This document shows positions 8,531-17,225 of a stretch of 64,000 nucleotides of DNA, one piece after another. The stretch covers positions 1-64,000 of the forward strand of contig PNNH01000048.1 in the NCBI GenBank assembly GCA_013824165.1, given 5' to 3'. Made by a program: the position numbers and the translations under genes. Under the pieces are notes generated by a model that saw only the letters and a list, made by a program, of their open reading frames with translations, searched no databases and was not told the DNA's origin. The stretch is from Methylibium sp. (GTDB taxonomy: Bacteria > Pseudomonadota > Gammaproteobacteria > Burkholderiales > Burkholderiaceae_C). Numbering within the stretch: the stretch's first letter is position 1; every line of letters starts with the position of its first letter.

Positions 8531-9340
8531 TGGTGACCTTCGGCAGCACCGTAGGTCTTACGAGGAGATATCCAAAAATCTCATCTTTGGGTGTGCGACA
8601 CGCCCGGCACCGCGTGCAGAGCCTCCGATGGCAAGGAACGCCCGCTGAGGCATATATACCGTGGCCAACTATTTTCACACCGTGGGCTCGAGTATGGTTT
8701 TCAATTCGCCCCGAGCGTTGAGTAGCGCCCAGATGCATCACTGGCGTCGCAGAGTGAGGTCATCCCTGAGCGTTGCACGCCGTGTTCGAACTCACCGACG
8801 CCGGCCTTCATTCAGCAACTAAGGGCGCCGTTGAGCTTCGTCGCTGAACGACGGCTTCGGGGCATCGAATCCGGCTATGTAGTCGACTGCAGTTGTCCGG
8901 GAGTGCCACTCCGCAGCAGCACCAGGAAGCTGCACTTCATGACGAGTAGGCACTCCGCCCGACTTCCGGAAACGGGTTGCGGCCAGACGTCCTGCAAGCG
9001 CATCCAATGAGGGCCTCAACTCGATGGGAGACCATCATGGGTACCAGCCGCGCTGTTTCCCAAGTCGCGTTGAAACCCAGCTCGACCAACGGATCTCGCG
9101 GATGCGCAGCGCGGACTTCCAGCGCTGTGGCAGTTCGGACAACACCAACAGGTACTGGACCACCGTTGCCATAGCGAAGACTGACTTCGGATTAGAGAAT
9201 GCGCCGACTTGCTGTTGGCACCGCCGGTGGCACACCCAACTGCACATCAACAACATCGCCGCGGGGTGCGGCTAAATTGCATAGCACCGTCAGCTCATGA
9301 ACCCATGTGCTCGAACACCTCGGGCTGCTGCGCGCCGAGC
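8531..9340. other. Gene-poor stretch, probably decayed element DNA
   Basis: No open frame here has a domain, a ribosome site and plausible composition. It holds the second repeat copy at 8649-8667 and, near 8553, a second GTCTTACGAGGA word. Given the czcA remnant immediately to the right, I read most of it as eroded coding DNA. Confidence 0.4.
8649..8667 (+). promoter_or_regulatory. Repeat copy 2, candidate operator upstream of the minus-strand XRE gene
   Basis: GGCATATATACCGTGGCCA matches 17 of 19 positions at 7872-7890. The pair flanks the two convergent XRE genes. The TGGCCA core is palindromic. Confidence 0.4.
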
Positions 9341-9346
9341 CATCGC

Positions 9347-9448
9347 TTCGAGCAGACGATGGTAGTGCGGGGCTCACTGGAGCGGCTCACCCCGGTTTCT
9401 GTGACGGCGCTCGCTGCGGCGTTATCACTTACGCAGCTGATGCTCTGA
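9347..9448 (+). pseudogene. Remnant of a CzcA/CusA-type RND efflux gene (C-terminal fragment)
   Basis: About 34 codons read FEQTMVVRGSLERLTPV and on to a TALAAALSL stretch. They align with FDHKMIVRGSIERLSPV and MTALVTAFAL at about 23640-23730 in the intact czcA of this window, the end of the RND membrane domain. Everything upstream is missing or unrecognisable, and a stop follows soon after. It is not a copy of the intact gene, since many positions differ, so it derives from a separate RND gene. Confidence 0.7.
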
Positions 9449-9521
9449 AAGTTTGGGCCTCAGAATACTGAGCGACTGCTGGCGGCGCAGGACGACGGTA
9501 CGATCAAACAAAGAGGTCATC

Positions 9522-10100
9522 ATGAAGCAATTTCAGCCATCCGATCCATCTGCGGCCGATGCGGCGCGTGGCCCATTGTGGCCAGCGGTGATGATCTGCT
9601 TAATTCTGCTTGCTGGCTGCGCGGGGGCGAGCGCTCCAGCGGCGAGGACATCACTGGCGGCCGAAAGCTTTTGCCGCTGGAAGTCCAAGCCGCGCAGCCC
9701 GGTTTGCATCCCTGCGCATTTGGCTGGTGAGCAGGCTCTGCAGCAGGCGCAAGCGCTGCAGGGGCAGCCGGAAAAGCTGACCGTCTACGTGCTGCGCAAC
9801 AACTGGGCCGACCCAGTCCTGCCGGCCGAGGTGGCGCTTGAGGGGCGCGCCGCCTTTCCCACGCTGCCCCGCACCATGCTACGCCTGAGCCTGCCGCCAG
9901 GCGATCACTCGATCTCGGTGCACTGGGCTTCGGGCTCGTCGAGCCATCGCGTCGCCGGACAAGCGGGCGATGTGCGCGTACTTCGTCTCACAGGCTGGGC
10001 ATTCTGGAGCCGCGTGAACTTCCAGCTCTCCGAACTGGGGATCGACCGAGCACGCGAACTCGCAGCGCAAAGTAGTCTGCTGGCAGATCAAAGTCGCTGA
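9522..10100 (+). CDS. Putative lipoprotein, DUF2846-like
   Basis: 192 aa from the ATG at 9522, chosen because AAAGAGG precedes it and it gives a proper lipoprotein signal ending in LLAGC (Cys33). An earlier in-frame start exists at 9453. The mature part (LTVYVLRNNWADPVLPAEV, LSLPPGDHSISVHW) resembles DUF2846-type envelope lipoproteins with an immunoglobulin-like beta fold. No role is known. It sits between a czcA remnant and a homologue of the small periplasmic protein that follows czcA, so a link to metal stress is possible but unproven. Confidence 0.65.
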   Translation: MKQFQPSDPSAADAARGPLWPAVMICLILLAGCAGASAPAARTSLAAESFCRWKSKPRSPVCIPAHLAGEQALQQAQALQGQPEKLTVYVLRNNWADPVLPAEVALEGRAAFPTLPRTMLRLSLPPGDHSISVHWASGSSSHRVAGQAGDVRVLRLTGWAFWSRVNFQLSELGIDRARELAAQSSLLADQSR

Positions 10101-10114
10101 GCGCAGGCCACAGT

Positions 10115-10534
10115 TTGCCCGACCGAGCTTTCAACCCTTTAGGCAGATCATTCCAGCTGAAGACTAATGCCGTCGCAGCCTGCACACTCTCCTGCCAGAC
10201 TGCACTAGCGCATGGCGGCCCCCATCCGCAGCGCCACGGCATCGTGCAAGTGGCCAACGACACTTGCTTCGAGCTGCTGGCCGGGGCCGACGGCGCCACC
10301 CTCTGCCTGCAGGACCACGGCATGCCCATGGCCTCTGCTGGCCTGACAGGCGAGCTCACCGTGCTGGTCGGCAGTGAGAAGAGCGCGGCAGAGCTGAAGG
10401 CCGTGGGCGCGAACAAACTGTGCTTTCAGGGCAACAAGCTGTACAGCGATTCCACGTTCATCGCGTTTGTGATTGGCGTCAGCGGCAAGGCGATTGCGGT
10501 GCACCTCACCGTCAAGGGATACAGCGATGAATGA
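10115..10534 (+). CDS. Periplasmic HGG-type small protein, homologue of the gene after czcA; start may be decayed
   Basis: Up to 139 aa. From HGGPHPQRHG onward it aligns with the 23953-24342 protein: V-x-x-AND-x-x-FELL, L-x-x-DHG-x-P, L-TVL-x-GSEKS and a C-terminal VHLTVK. The frame opens with a TTG at 10115. The segment that should be the signal peptide starts at LKTNAVAACTLSCQTALA, where a CTG occupies the expected start position. This suggests a lost ATG, so the gene may be silent. It lies downstream of the czcA remnant, repeating the order seen in the intact operon. Confidence 0.55.
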   Translation: MPDRAFNPLGRSFQLKTNAVAACTLSCQTALAHGGPHPQRHGIVQVANDTCFELLAGADGATLCLQDHGMPMASAGLTGELTVLVGSEKSAAELKAVGANKLCFQGNKLYSDSTFIAFVIGVSGKAIAVHLTVKGYSDE

Positions 10535-10565
10535 CCTGCATGTCTCGCAGCGGCCCGCCGAAAAT

Positions 10566-10911
10566 GGATGCTTGCGGGCCTTGTTGTAGGCGATGCTCTT
10601 CGGCGTCAGCACACCCTTGGTCCAGCAGTTGGGGCGCGAGCTCGGGAAGTTCAGCACGGGGGGCACTGCTCTGCCGGCGCAGCCGCCATCGGCGGCCTGC
10701 TGCCCCGGCCTATGGGAGCCGAGTTGCGTGTGCTTCGATCCGACTGCCGGCGCCTGCTTGCCTTCGTCGGCTTAGGGGCCTTTCTAGGCCCGCTGGCCTA
10801 GGCTTGGGGCTTGCAACACACTGGTGGCACCCGCGCCTCGCCGATACCGATCCTGAAGGCCCTGTTCGCGGCAGCACTGGCATGCCGCCTCACAGGCTGA
10901 CACGTCGGTGA
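10566..10911 (+). pseudogene. Decayed EamA/DMT-family transporter
   Basis: Recognisable pieces lie in more than one frame: AMLFGVSTPLVQQLGREL (from ~10590), GAAAIGGLLPRP (from ~10673), CRRLLAFVGLGAFLGPLA, then an in-frame TAG followed by AWGLQHTGGT and ILKALFAAAL. This is the N-terminal half of a 10-TM drug/metabolite transporter with a frameshift and a premature stop. EamA genes are common neighbours of czc-type operons. Confidence 0.65.
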
Positions 10912-10967
10912 ATCATGAGTTCGCCAGCTTCGCATGCAGCCCAACATAGCCTTCCGTGCATCGCAAT

Positions 10968-10984
10968 GATGACAAAGATGTAAT
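10968..10984 (-). promoter_or_regulatory. Candidate metal response-regulator site upstream of czcE
   Basis: Read on the minus strand this is ATTACATCTTTGTCATC. It matches 15 of 17 positions of the site at 17090-17106 between the regulator gene and czcI. It lies about 110 nt before the czcE start. Confidence 0.5.
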
Positions 10985-11093
10985 CCCACTGTGGGACCAC
11001 CGTCGGCACCTGATTCCTAAAGTCATGTCCAGGATGAATCGTTGAGCAAGTCACTTCGACATGCAGATCATCTTGTGCAGTTAGGAGTCATCC

Positions 11094-11438
11094 ATGAACC
11101 GTTCTTTTACCAGCCTCACCATCGCTTTCGGCCTGGCCTTGTCGGCCGCAATGGCCAACGCCGCAGTCGGCACGACCACGCTGGCCAACGGCAAGTCGGT
11201 CTATGGCGCGGCCGCCTCCGCGTCGCAGGCGGCAAAGGTGGTCGATGTCGCCTCGGCCGGCACGCTGAACGTCGACTGTGGCGAGACGGTGACCTTCCGC
11301 AACGGCGACAAGAGCTTCAGCTGGAAGTTCGACGTGGTCGGCCATCGCGTCGTGGACCTGCAGGCCATCGCTCCGGCAGGCTTCAGCAGCAAGCCGATGA
11401 AGGTCTACGTTGCACGCAACGACGGCGAGCGCAACTGA
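11094..11438 (+). CDS. czcE: CzcE-family periplasmic metal-binding protein
   Basis: 114 aa with a Sec signal peptide ending ANA-AVG near residue 23. The mature part shows the CzcE pattern: SVYGAAASASQAAKVVDV, GETVTFRNGDKSFSWKFD, VVDLQAIAPAGF and KVYVA. CzcE of Cupriavidus metallidurans is a periplasmic protein that binds copper and is co-induced with czc genes. TTAGGAG sits before the ATG. It is separated from the czc operon by cadR-cadA and the sensor genes, but shares the putative regulator site with czcI. Confidence 0.82.
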   Translation: MNRSFTSLTIAFGLALSAAMANAAVGTTTLANGKSVYGAAASASQAAKVVDVASAGTLNVDCGETVTFRNGDKSFSWKFDVVGHRVVDLQAIAPAGFSSKPMKVYVARNDGERN

Positions 11439-11447
11439 TCTCGGGAC

Positions 11448-11927
11448 TCAGCTGCCTGCGCTGGTCCTGCGCCGGTGCACAGCTCCGACGTGGGCGTGCA
11501 CCTCTGATGCAGGTCGTGGCACGAACTCTGCTGACTGTGGCGTGTTCAATTCGCGCAGGATCGCGCAGGCCTGCCCCGAGCCGGAAGCCTGGCATCGGGA
11601 ACGAAGGGATATCAGTTCCTTCTCGAGCGCGTGCAGTTCCTGAATGCGTCGGGAGACATGCTCGATGTGCTCATCCAGCACATGGTTGACCTCAGCGCAA
11701 TCAGCGCTCGGATGGTCGATGAAGCGCAGCAGGGCACGAATCTCGTCCAGCGCCATGTCAAGGCTACGGCAGCGTCGGATGAAGACCAGGCGCTGCAAAT
11801 GGCGCTCGTCGTACAGCCGGTAGTTGCCCGCGCTGCGTTCCGGCGTTGGCAACAACCCTTCGCGCTCGTAGAAGCGGATGGTCTCGATCTGTGTGGCCGT
11901 CGCCACCGCCAGTTCCCCGATTTTCAT
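11448..11927 (-). CDS. cadR: MerR-family Cd(II)/Pb(II)-responsive regulator
   Basis: 159 aa. The MerR-type HTH is at the N-terminus (MKIGELAVATATQIETIRFY, then EREGLLPTPERSAGNYRLY). A dimerisation helix follows. Cysteines occur in ADCAEV, RCQAS and QACAIL, the layout of CadR/PbrR sensors that bind Cd, Pb or Zn. It is divergent from cadA and should twist the cadA promoter, whose -35/-10 spacing is 19 bp. It ends 10 nt from the convergent czcE. Length is slightly longer than typical because of a basic tail. Confidence 0.88.
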   Translation of the reverse strand: MKIGELAVATATQIETIRFYEREGLLPTPERSAGNYRLYDERHLQRLVFIRRCRSLDMALDEIRALLRFIDHPSADCAEVNHVLDEHIEHVSRRIQELHALEKELISLRSRCQASGSGQACAILRELNTPQSAEFVPRPASEVHAHVGAVHRRRTSAGS

Positions 11928-11955
11928 GGCCGGACCCGAGTTTGTGCGATTGCGC

Positions 11956-11986
11956 TTGACTCTACACCGACTACAGAGTTTTTAAT
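11956..11986 (+). promoter_or_regulatory. MerR-type promoter/operator of cadA
   Basis: TTGACT at 11956-11961 and TTTAAT at 11981-11986 are separated by 19 bp, the over-long spacer typical of MerR-controlled promoters. The spacer contains the dyad ACTCT...AGAGT (11959-11979). The cadA ATG is 7 nt further on, so the leader is very short. Confidence 0.75.
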
Positions 11987-11992
11987 TCGGCC

Positions 11993-14257
11993 ATGGACAA
12001 GACACTGAACGCCCCCCCCGCACCAGCCGAAACGCCGGCTGCATCCTGCTGCGGCTCTGCCTGCGGCACGGTCCCGCTCACGCTTGCACCAGCCCAGGCT
12101 GCGCAGGCTGGCCTGCATCGCTTGCGCATCGCGAATATGGACTGCGCGTCCGAGGAGTCGGAGATCCGCCGGGCGCTGGAGCCGATTGCCGGTGTGAAAC
12201 AGTTGCGCTTCGACCTGGGGCAGCGGACGGTTACCCTGGCCGCCGAGCCGGCCGAACTGGCGGCGGCTATCGCGGCCATTGAGCGCATCGGCTACGGGCC
12301 TGTGCCCTTGGATACCGCAGCCACGGCAAGTACCCCGGGTGAGCATGAAGACGGTGAGGACCATGATCACGATCACGTCGAATCGGGCTTGCCCCGCCTG
12401 ATCGCCGCGCTGGCCGTCGCCGTTGCGGCGGAAGCCGTGGCCTTCTTTGCGCCGGAGACGGCCGCGTGGAAGGGCGTGCAGATGCTGCTGGCCGCCCTGG
12501 CCATCTATCTTGCAGGATTTGCGACCTATCAGAAGGGACTGCTGGCCCTCAAGGCTGGGCGCCTGAACATCAATGCGCTGATGACCGTGGCGGTGACCGG
12601 CGCCTTCGTGATCGGCCAATGGCCGGAGGCGGCCATGGTGATGGCCCTCTATGCCATCGCCGAGCTCATTGAGGCCAAGGCCGTGGACCGTGCCCGCAAT
12701 GCCATCAAGAGCCTGCTGGATCTGGCGCCGCAAGATGCCGAGGTGCAGCAGGCGGGCGGCCAGTGGCAGCGTATCCCCACTGCGGCGGTCGCCGTGGGTG
12801 CCGTCGTGCGCTTGCGTCCTGGCGAGCGTGTGCCGCTGGACGGCTTGGTGACGGCTGGCAGCAGCGCCATTGACCAGGCGCCGGTCACCGGCGAAAGTGT
12901 CCCTGTTGACAAGACCGTGGGGGACGAAGTTTTCGCCGGCACCATCAACCAGAACGCGGCGCTGGAGTTCCGCGTGACCGCACTGGCCACGGATAGCACC
13001 CTGGCGCGCATCATCCATGCGGTTGAGGAAGCGCAGGCCACCCGCGCACCCACGCAACGCTTCGTCGATCGCTTTGCAGCGATCTATACGCCCGGCGTGT
13101 TTGTGCTGGCGCTGGCCGTGGCTCTGCTGATGCCCTGGCTGTTGGGCTGGACCTGGATGGAATCGGTCTACAAGGCCCTGGTGCTGCTGGTCATCGCCTG
13201 CCCCTGCGCCCTGGTGATCTCGACTCCGGTGACCGTGGTCAGTGGCCTGGCCGCCGCAGCCCGCCGGGGCATTCTGGTCAAGGGCGGCGTCTATCTGGAA
13301 CAGGCCCGTTCGCTAAGGGCCGTGGCCCTCGACAAGACCGGCACGATCACCGAGGGCAAGCCCAAGCTCGTCGATGTCCAGATCCTGCGGGATGACGCCG
13401 ATCGGGCTGTGGTGGCGCGCGTGGCGTTGAGCATAGCCGGTCGTTCGGATCACCCGGTGTCCAAGGCCATCGCCGCTGGCATGGCTGGCGATGCCCTCGC
13501 CAGCGATGTGTCTGATTTTGAGGCCGTGGTCGGCCGAGGTGTGCAGGCCCGCTTGGATCAGCGATCCTATGTGCTGGGCAATCATCGCTGGATCGAGGAG
13601 CGTGGCCAGTGCTCGCCGACCATCGAGGCACTGCTCAAGCAGCACGAACAGTCCGGCCGCACGGTGACCCTGCTGGCCGATGATGGCGGCGTGCTGGCCC
13701 TGTTCGCTGTCGCGGACACGATCAAGCCCTCGTCGCGGGCGGCCGTCGCTGAATTGCAGGCCATGGGCGTCACGCCGGTGATGCTGACTGGCGACAACCA
13801 GGCCACGGCCGAGGCCATCGCCCGCGAGGCCGGCATCGAGCAGGTGCGCGGAAACCTGCTGCCGCAGGACAAGCTCAAGGCTATCAGCGAGATGCAGGCC
13901 CGCTACGGTCCCACCGCGATGACCGGCGACGGCATCAATGACGCCCCCGCGCTGGCCAAGGCCGACATCGGTTTTGCCATGGGCGGCGCTGGTACCCACA
14001 CGGCGATGGAGGCGGCCGATGTGGTGGTCATGAACGACGACCTGCAGCGCCTGCCCGAGACCATCCGCCTGTCGCGCCGCACCCATGCCGTGCTCTGGCA
14101 GAACATCAGCCTGGCCCTGGGGTTGAAAGCGGTGTTTCTGGTGGCGGCCGTGTTCGGCAACGCCAGCATGTGGATGGCGGTGTTTGCCGACATGGGTGCC
14201 AGCCTGCTGGTGGTCTTCAACGGCTTGCGCCTGCTGCGCGGAAAGGGCCAGTCATGA
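11993..14257 (+). CDS. cadA: Zn/Cd/Pb-transporting P1B-type ATPase
   Basis: 754 aa inner-membrane pump that exports Zn, Cd or Pb using ATP. The N-terminus has a CC/C cluster (ASCCGSACG) and one HMA domain with MDCASEE at ~49-55, the form seen in ZntA/CadA rather than copper pumps. An acidic His-rich stretch (EHEDGEDHDHDHVE) precedes the first TM helix. The CPC metal site is near residue 402, the phosphorylated DKTGT near 448, and TGDGINDAPAL lies in the P domain. It is divergent from cadR, and its stop overlaps the next start (ATGA). Confidence 0.95.
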   Translation: MDKTLNAPPAPAETPAASCCGSACGTVPLTLAPAQAAQAGLHRLRIANMDCASEESEIRRALEPIAGVKQLRFDLGQRTVTLAAEPAELAAAIAAIERIGYGPVPLDTAATASTPGEHEDGEDHDHDHVESGLPRLIAALAVAVAAEAVAFFAPETAAWKGVQMLLAALAIYLAGFATYQKGLLALKAGRLNINALMTVAVTGAFVIGQWPEAAMVMALYAIAELIEAKAVDRARNAIKSLLDLAPQDAEVQQAGGQWQRIPTAAVAVGAVVRLRPGERVPLDGLVTAGSSAIDQAPVTGESVPVDKTVGDEVFAGTINQNAALEFRVTALATDSTLARIIHAVEEAQATRAPTQRFVDRFAAIYTPGVFVLALAVALLMPWLLGWTWMESVYKALVLLVIACPCALVISTPVTVVSGLAAAARRGILVKGGVYLEQARSLRAVALDKTGTITEGKPKLVDVQILRDDADRAVVARVALSIAGRSDHPVSKAIAAGMAGDALASDVSDFEAVVGRGVQARLDQRSYVLGNHRWIEERGQCSPTIEALLKQHEQSGRTVTLLADDGGVLALFAVADTIKPSSRAAVAELQAMGVTPVMLTGDNQATAEAIAREAGIEQVRGNLLPQDKLKAISEMQARYGPTAMTGDGINDAPALAKADIGFAMGGAGTHTAMEAADVVVMNDDLQRLPETIRLSRRTHAVLWQNISLALGLKAVFLVAAVFGNASMWMAVFADMGASLLVVFNGLRLLRGKGQS

Positions 14258-15072
14258 TTGATATCCCCGAGCTTCCTGCGGTGGCGCCCGTTGGCGCCGA
14301 ACGGACGCGTACGCTGAACACGACGGCCTTGCTGGACGTTGGACACCCGAGCATCGCCGCCCTGGTGCAGGCGCGAGGGTGGCGGCAACTGCCGGAGCGC
14401 GAGCGCATTGCTGCAGCCTATGTCTTCGTCCGCGATGAGGTCGCGTTTGGCTACAACAAGAGCGACGATCTGAAGGCGTCCGAGGTGCTCGCCGATGGCT
14501 ACGGCCAATGCAACACCAAGAGCACGCTGCTGATGGCCCTGCTGCGAGCGCTGGGCATTCCTTGCCGATTCCATGGCTTCACCATAGACAAGCGGCTGCA
14601 GCGCGGCGCGATCACGGGGCTGGCTTATCGGCTGGCACCGCGCAACATCATCCACAGCTGGGTCGAGGTGTGGACCGGCGCACGCTGGGCCAGGCTGGAA
14701 GGCTTCATCCTGGACATGGCTTATCTGGCAGCGCTGCAGCGGCGCTTCGCAACCCACCAGGGCGCCTTCTGCGGCTACGGGGCAGCCACGCCCGACCTGC
14801 AGTGCCCGCAGGTTGACTGGGACGGCGGTGACACCTTCATCCAGAAGGATGGCATCAACCAGGACTTTGGCTTGTTTGACAGCCCGGACGAGTTCTATGC
14901 CCGCCACGGCGTCAACGTGAAAGGCTTCAAGCGCTGGCTGTTCCAGCACATCATCCGGCAGCAGATGAACGGCAATGTTGCGCGCATTCGCCAGAGCTTC
15001 GCCGCATCAACGGCCTCACGCAGTGATGCGGCTGCCGCTCGCGTCGGGCAGAATCAGCCCGATTCGGCTTAG
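14254..15072 (+). CDS. Transglutaminase-like (cysteine protease fold) protein
   Basis: 272 aa from the ATG that overlaps the cadA stop. It has a transglutaminase-core layout: DGYGQCNTKSTLLMALLRAL with the nucleophile Cys, then NIIHSWVEVWTGARWARLEG with the catalytic His, and an acidic residue in FILD. There is no signal peptide or TM, so it is probably cytosolic. Such proteins usually act as papain-like hydrolases; the substrate is unknown. Tight coupling to cadA suggests a role in metal stress. Its last 57 nt overlap the convergent sensor-kinase gene. Confidence 0.8.
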   Translation: MIDIPELPAVAPVGAERTRTLNTTALLDVGHPSIAALVQARGWRQLPERERIAAAYVFVRDEVAFGYNKSDDLKASEVLADGYGQCNTKSTLLMALLRALGIPCRFHGFTIDKRLQRGAITGLAYRLAPRNIIHSWVEVWTGARWARLEGFILDMAYLAALQRRFATHQGAFCGYGAATPDLQCPQVDWDGGDTFIQKDGINQDFGLFDSPDEFYARHGVNVKGFKRWLFQHIIRQQMNGNVARIRQSFAASTASRSDAAAARVGQNQPDSA

Positions 15073-16371
15073 ACCATCCGCTGACTCTGCGAAGACCTGG
15101 CCGTCATGCATACGTGCAATAGCGGCAACGATGGCCAGGCCCAGGCCGTGGTTGCGCTCGGCATGGGTGCGAGCGACGTCAGCACGGTAAAAGCGATCAA
15201 ACAGTCGTGGTAGGTGCACGGGGTCGATGGTCGGGCCTTCGTTGTGCACGCCGATGTGCACCGCGCCATCGTTCTGGCGGTCGATGTGGACGAGCACGGT
15301 CGAGCCTGCCGCTGCATATCGGGTCGCGTTGCCCAGCAAATTGGACAGGGCCTGCCGCAACAGCCGGGCATCGACCTCGGCGCCGGCATCGCCCCGCACT
15401 TCGGCTTGGAGCCCGGCGTCGAGCAAAGCCGCCTCATGGAATTCAAGCACCTCTGCCGCCAGCGCCCCCAAGCTGGAGGTCCAGACACGTCGGGCGGGTA
15501 CGCCGCGATCGGCATTGGACAGAAACAGCATGTCACTGACGATGCTGGCTAGGCGCTGCAGATCTTCGAGGTTCGATCCCAAAGCCTCGCGCAGCTGTTC
15601 GGCACTGCGCGGCTTGCGCAGAGCCAGCTCGCAACTGCTGATCAGCGTAGCCAGTGGCGTGTTCAGTACGTGCGCCACGTCGGCGTTGAACGCTTCCATC
15701 TGCCGGTAGGCCAGGCCGATACGGTCCAGCAGTGCGTTGAACTGCTGGATTAGGGGCTGTAACTCGTCCGCCTGTTCGGCCCCGTCGAGGCGTCGCTGCA
15801 AGTCCGTAGCCGTCACCTGTCGAGTTTGTGCGACCAGTTTGTGCAGGGGCGCCAATCCGAGACGCACCAAGAGGAACCCCCCCAGTGACACTGCGAGGGC
15901 ACCCACCAGCGCAGCGAGCGCCAGCGTCCATGCCAGTCGGCGCAGCAAGGCTTCGTCGGTTCTCCTGTCCAGCACCAGCACGGCATGGGCCGAGCCACCA
16001 GCATCCGGCGGCAGGCGGATGTCAAACAGCCGGCGCTTGCTATCGGAGAGCGGCGGTTGGCGCGTGGCAGTTTCATAGATGAGCTGCCCGTCCGAATTGA
16101 ACAGGCGTATCGACAACTCGTCGTGGCCGGCAAGAAAGTCTTTCAACAGGTGGCGCACGCCGGCCATGTCATGGGCGCCTCTTCCTTCGGTGAGCAGATG
16201 CTCCACGGCAGCCTGCTTCTGCTGCAGGGTGTCATCCTGCCGTTGCGACAAGGTGGCTGCTATCACCACATAGACCGCCGCGCACACCAAGCCTAGCCCG
16301 AGCATGGTCTGCAATGCCAGCCAGCGGGAGAGCCGACCACGCAGGCTGGTTTCTGTGGTGCGCCCGCTCAC
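15016..16371 (-). CDS. Heavy-metal sensor histidine kinase (CzcS/CusS-like)
   Basis: 451 aa. TM1 at ~18-40 and TM2 at ~150-172 flank a periplasmic sensor loop, followed by HAMP (~175-225). The phospho-acceptor is H234 in [14 protein letters not shown], where the usual HELRTP reads HVLNTP. The ATP domain has [15 protein letters not shown] and HGLGLAIV. It overlaps the response-regulator gene by 4 nt. Position between cadA and the czc operon and the domain layout support a CzcS-type metal sensor; which metal is unknown. Confidence 0.88.
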   Translation of the reverse strand: MSGRTTETSLRGRLSRWLALQTMLGLGLVCAAVYVVIAATLSQRQDDTLQQKQAAVEHLLTEGRGAHDMAGVRHLLKDFLAGHDELSIRLFNSDGQLIYETATRQPPLSDSKRRLFDIRLPPDAGGSAHAVLVLDRRTDEALLRRLAWTLALAALVGALAVSLGGFLLVRLGLAPLHKLVAQTRQVTATDLQRRLDGAEQADELQPLIQQFNALLDRIGLAYRQMEAFNADVAHVLNTPLATLISSCELALRKPRSAEQLREALGSNLEDLQRLASIVSDMLFLSNADRGVPARRVWTSSLGALAAEVLEFHEAALLDAGLQAEVRGDAGAEVDARLLRQALSNLLGNATRYAAAGSTVLVHIDRQNDGAVHIGVHNEGPTIDPVHLPRLFDRFYRADVARTHAERNHGLGLAIVAAIARMHDGQVFAESADGLSRIGLILPDASGSRITA

Positions 16372-17054
16372 GACTGCCTGACCTCCAGCACATAGCCCAT
16401 GCCGCGCACCGTGTGCAGCAACGGCCGCTCGAAGGGTTGATCCAGCTTGCTGCGCAGGCGCCGTACAGCCACCTCCACGACATTAGTCTCGCTGTCGAAG
16501 TTCATGTCCCAGACCTGCTCGGCCAGTTCGGTGCGCGACAACACCTCGCCCTGGCGCCGCAGCAGCAGGCTCAGCAGATTGAACTCCTTGGCCGTCAGCT
16601 CCAGCCGCTGGCCGGCGCGCGTGGCCTTACGGCGGATCAGATCGACTTCCAGATCGGCCATCTTCAGCGAGGTCGGCTCGCCATTGCCTCGGGCGCCGCC
16701 GACCCGGCGCAGCAAGACCTGGATGCGTGCAACAAGCTCCGAGAACGCGAAAGGCTTGACCAGATAGTCGTCGGCGCCGCCCTGCAGACCCCGCACCCGG
16801 TCCTCGACTTGACCTCGGGCGGTCAACATTAGCACTGGCGTCTGCTTGCTCTGGCGCAGCGCCGCCAGCACGGCCAGCCCGTCGATGCCGGGCAGCATGC
16901 CGTCCAGCACCAGCAGGTCATAGTCGGCCTCGGTTGCCATATGCAGGCCGTCGATGCCGGTATGGGCGACGTCCACCACATAGCCTTCTTCGCTCAGACC
17001 CTTGCGCAGATATTCGGAGAGTTTGAGCTCGTCTTCGATCACCAGAAGCTTCAT
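16368..17054 (-). CDS. OmpR/PhoB-family metal response regulator (CzcR/CusR-like)
   Basis: 228 aa. The receiver domain (1-115) has IEDE, the phospho-acceptor D51 in [13 protein letters not shown] in LMLTARG and K in LVKPFAF. The winged-helix DNA-binding domain covers ~130-225 ([37 protein letters not shown]). It is divergent from czcI; the 171-nt gap holds a 17-bp motif also present before czcE. Its start overlaps nothing and the ATG at 17054 fits family length. Confidence 0.9.
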   Translation of the reverse strand: MKLLVIEDELKLSEYLRKGLSEEGYVVDVAHTGIDGLHMATEADYDLLVLDGMLPGIDGLAVLAALRQSKQTPVLMLTARGQVEDRVRGLQGGADDYLVKPFAFSELVARIQVLLRRVGGARGNGEPTSLKMADLEVDLIRRKATRAGQRLELTAKEFNLLSLLLRRQGEVLSRTELAEQVWDMNFDSETNVVEVAVRRLRSKLDQPFERPLLHTVRGMGYVLEVRQS

Positions 17055-17089
17055 GGGCTCGATTCTGCGGCCTGGCCAGGAAAGCGAAC

Positions 17090-17106
17090 ATTACGTGTTT
17101 GTCATC
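17090..17106 (+). promoter_or_regulatory. Candidate metal response-regulator site between regulator and czcI
   Basis: ATTACGTGTTTGTCATC, near-identical to the site at 10968-10984. It lies 36 nt from the regulator start and 120 nt from czcI, placed to serve both divergent genes. Confidence 0.5.
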
Positions 17107-17225
17107 TTGGTGTTGGTTCAGTGTCCCGTCGTACCCACTAGAGTCCGTGACGCACTGGCCCCCAATGGGTCAGGTCTTTCCGGATATTTGCCGTGCTCGA
17201 CGGCGCTTCGCTACACTCTCGCTCC

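Noticed and set aside
9035-9256. 73-codon minus-strand frame in the gene-poor left region
   Set aside because: No recognisable fold or ribosome site; sits in DNA that looks decayed.
10531-10911. 126-codon plus-strand frame as an intact gene
   Set aside because: EamA-like segments are spread over several frames with an in-frame TAG in the matching one, so a pseudogene explains it better.
11924-13057. 377-codon minus-strand frame opposite cadA
   Set aside because: Overlaps conserved P-type ATPase motifs in the other strand; composition typical of antisense shadow.
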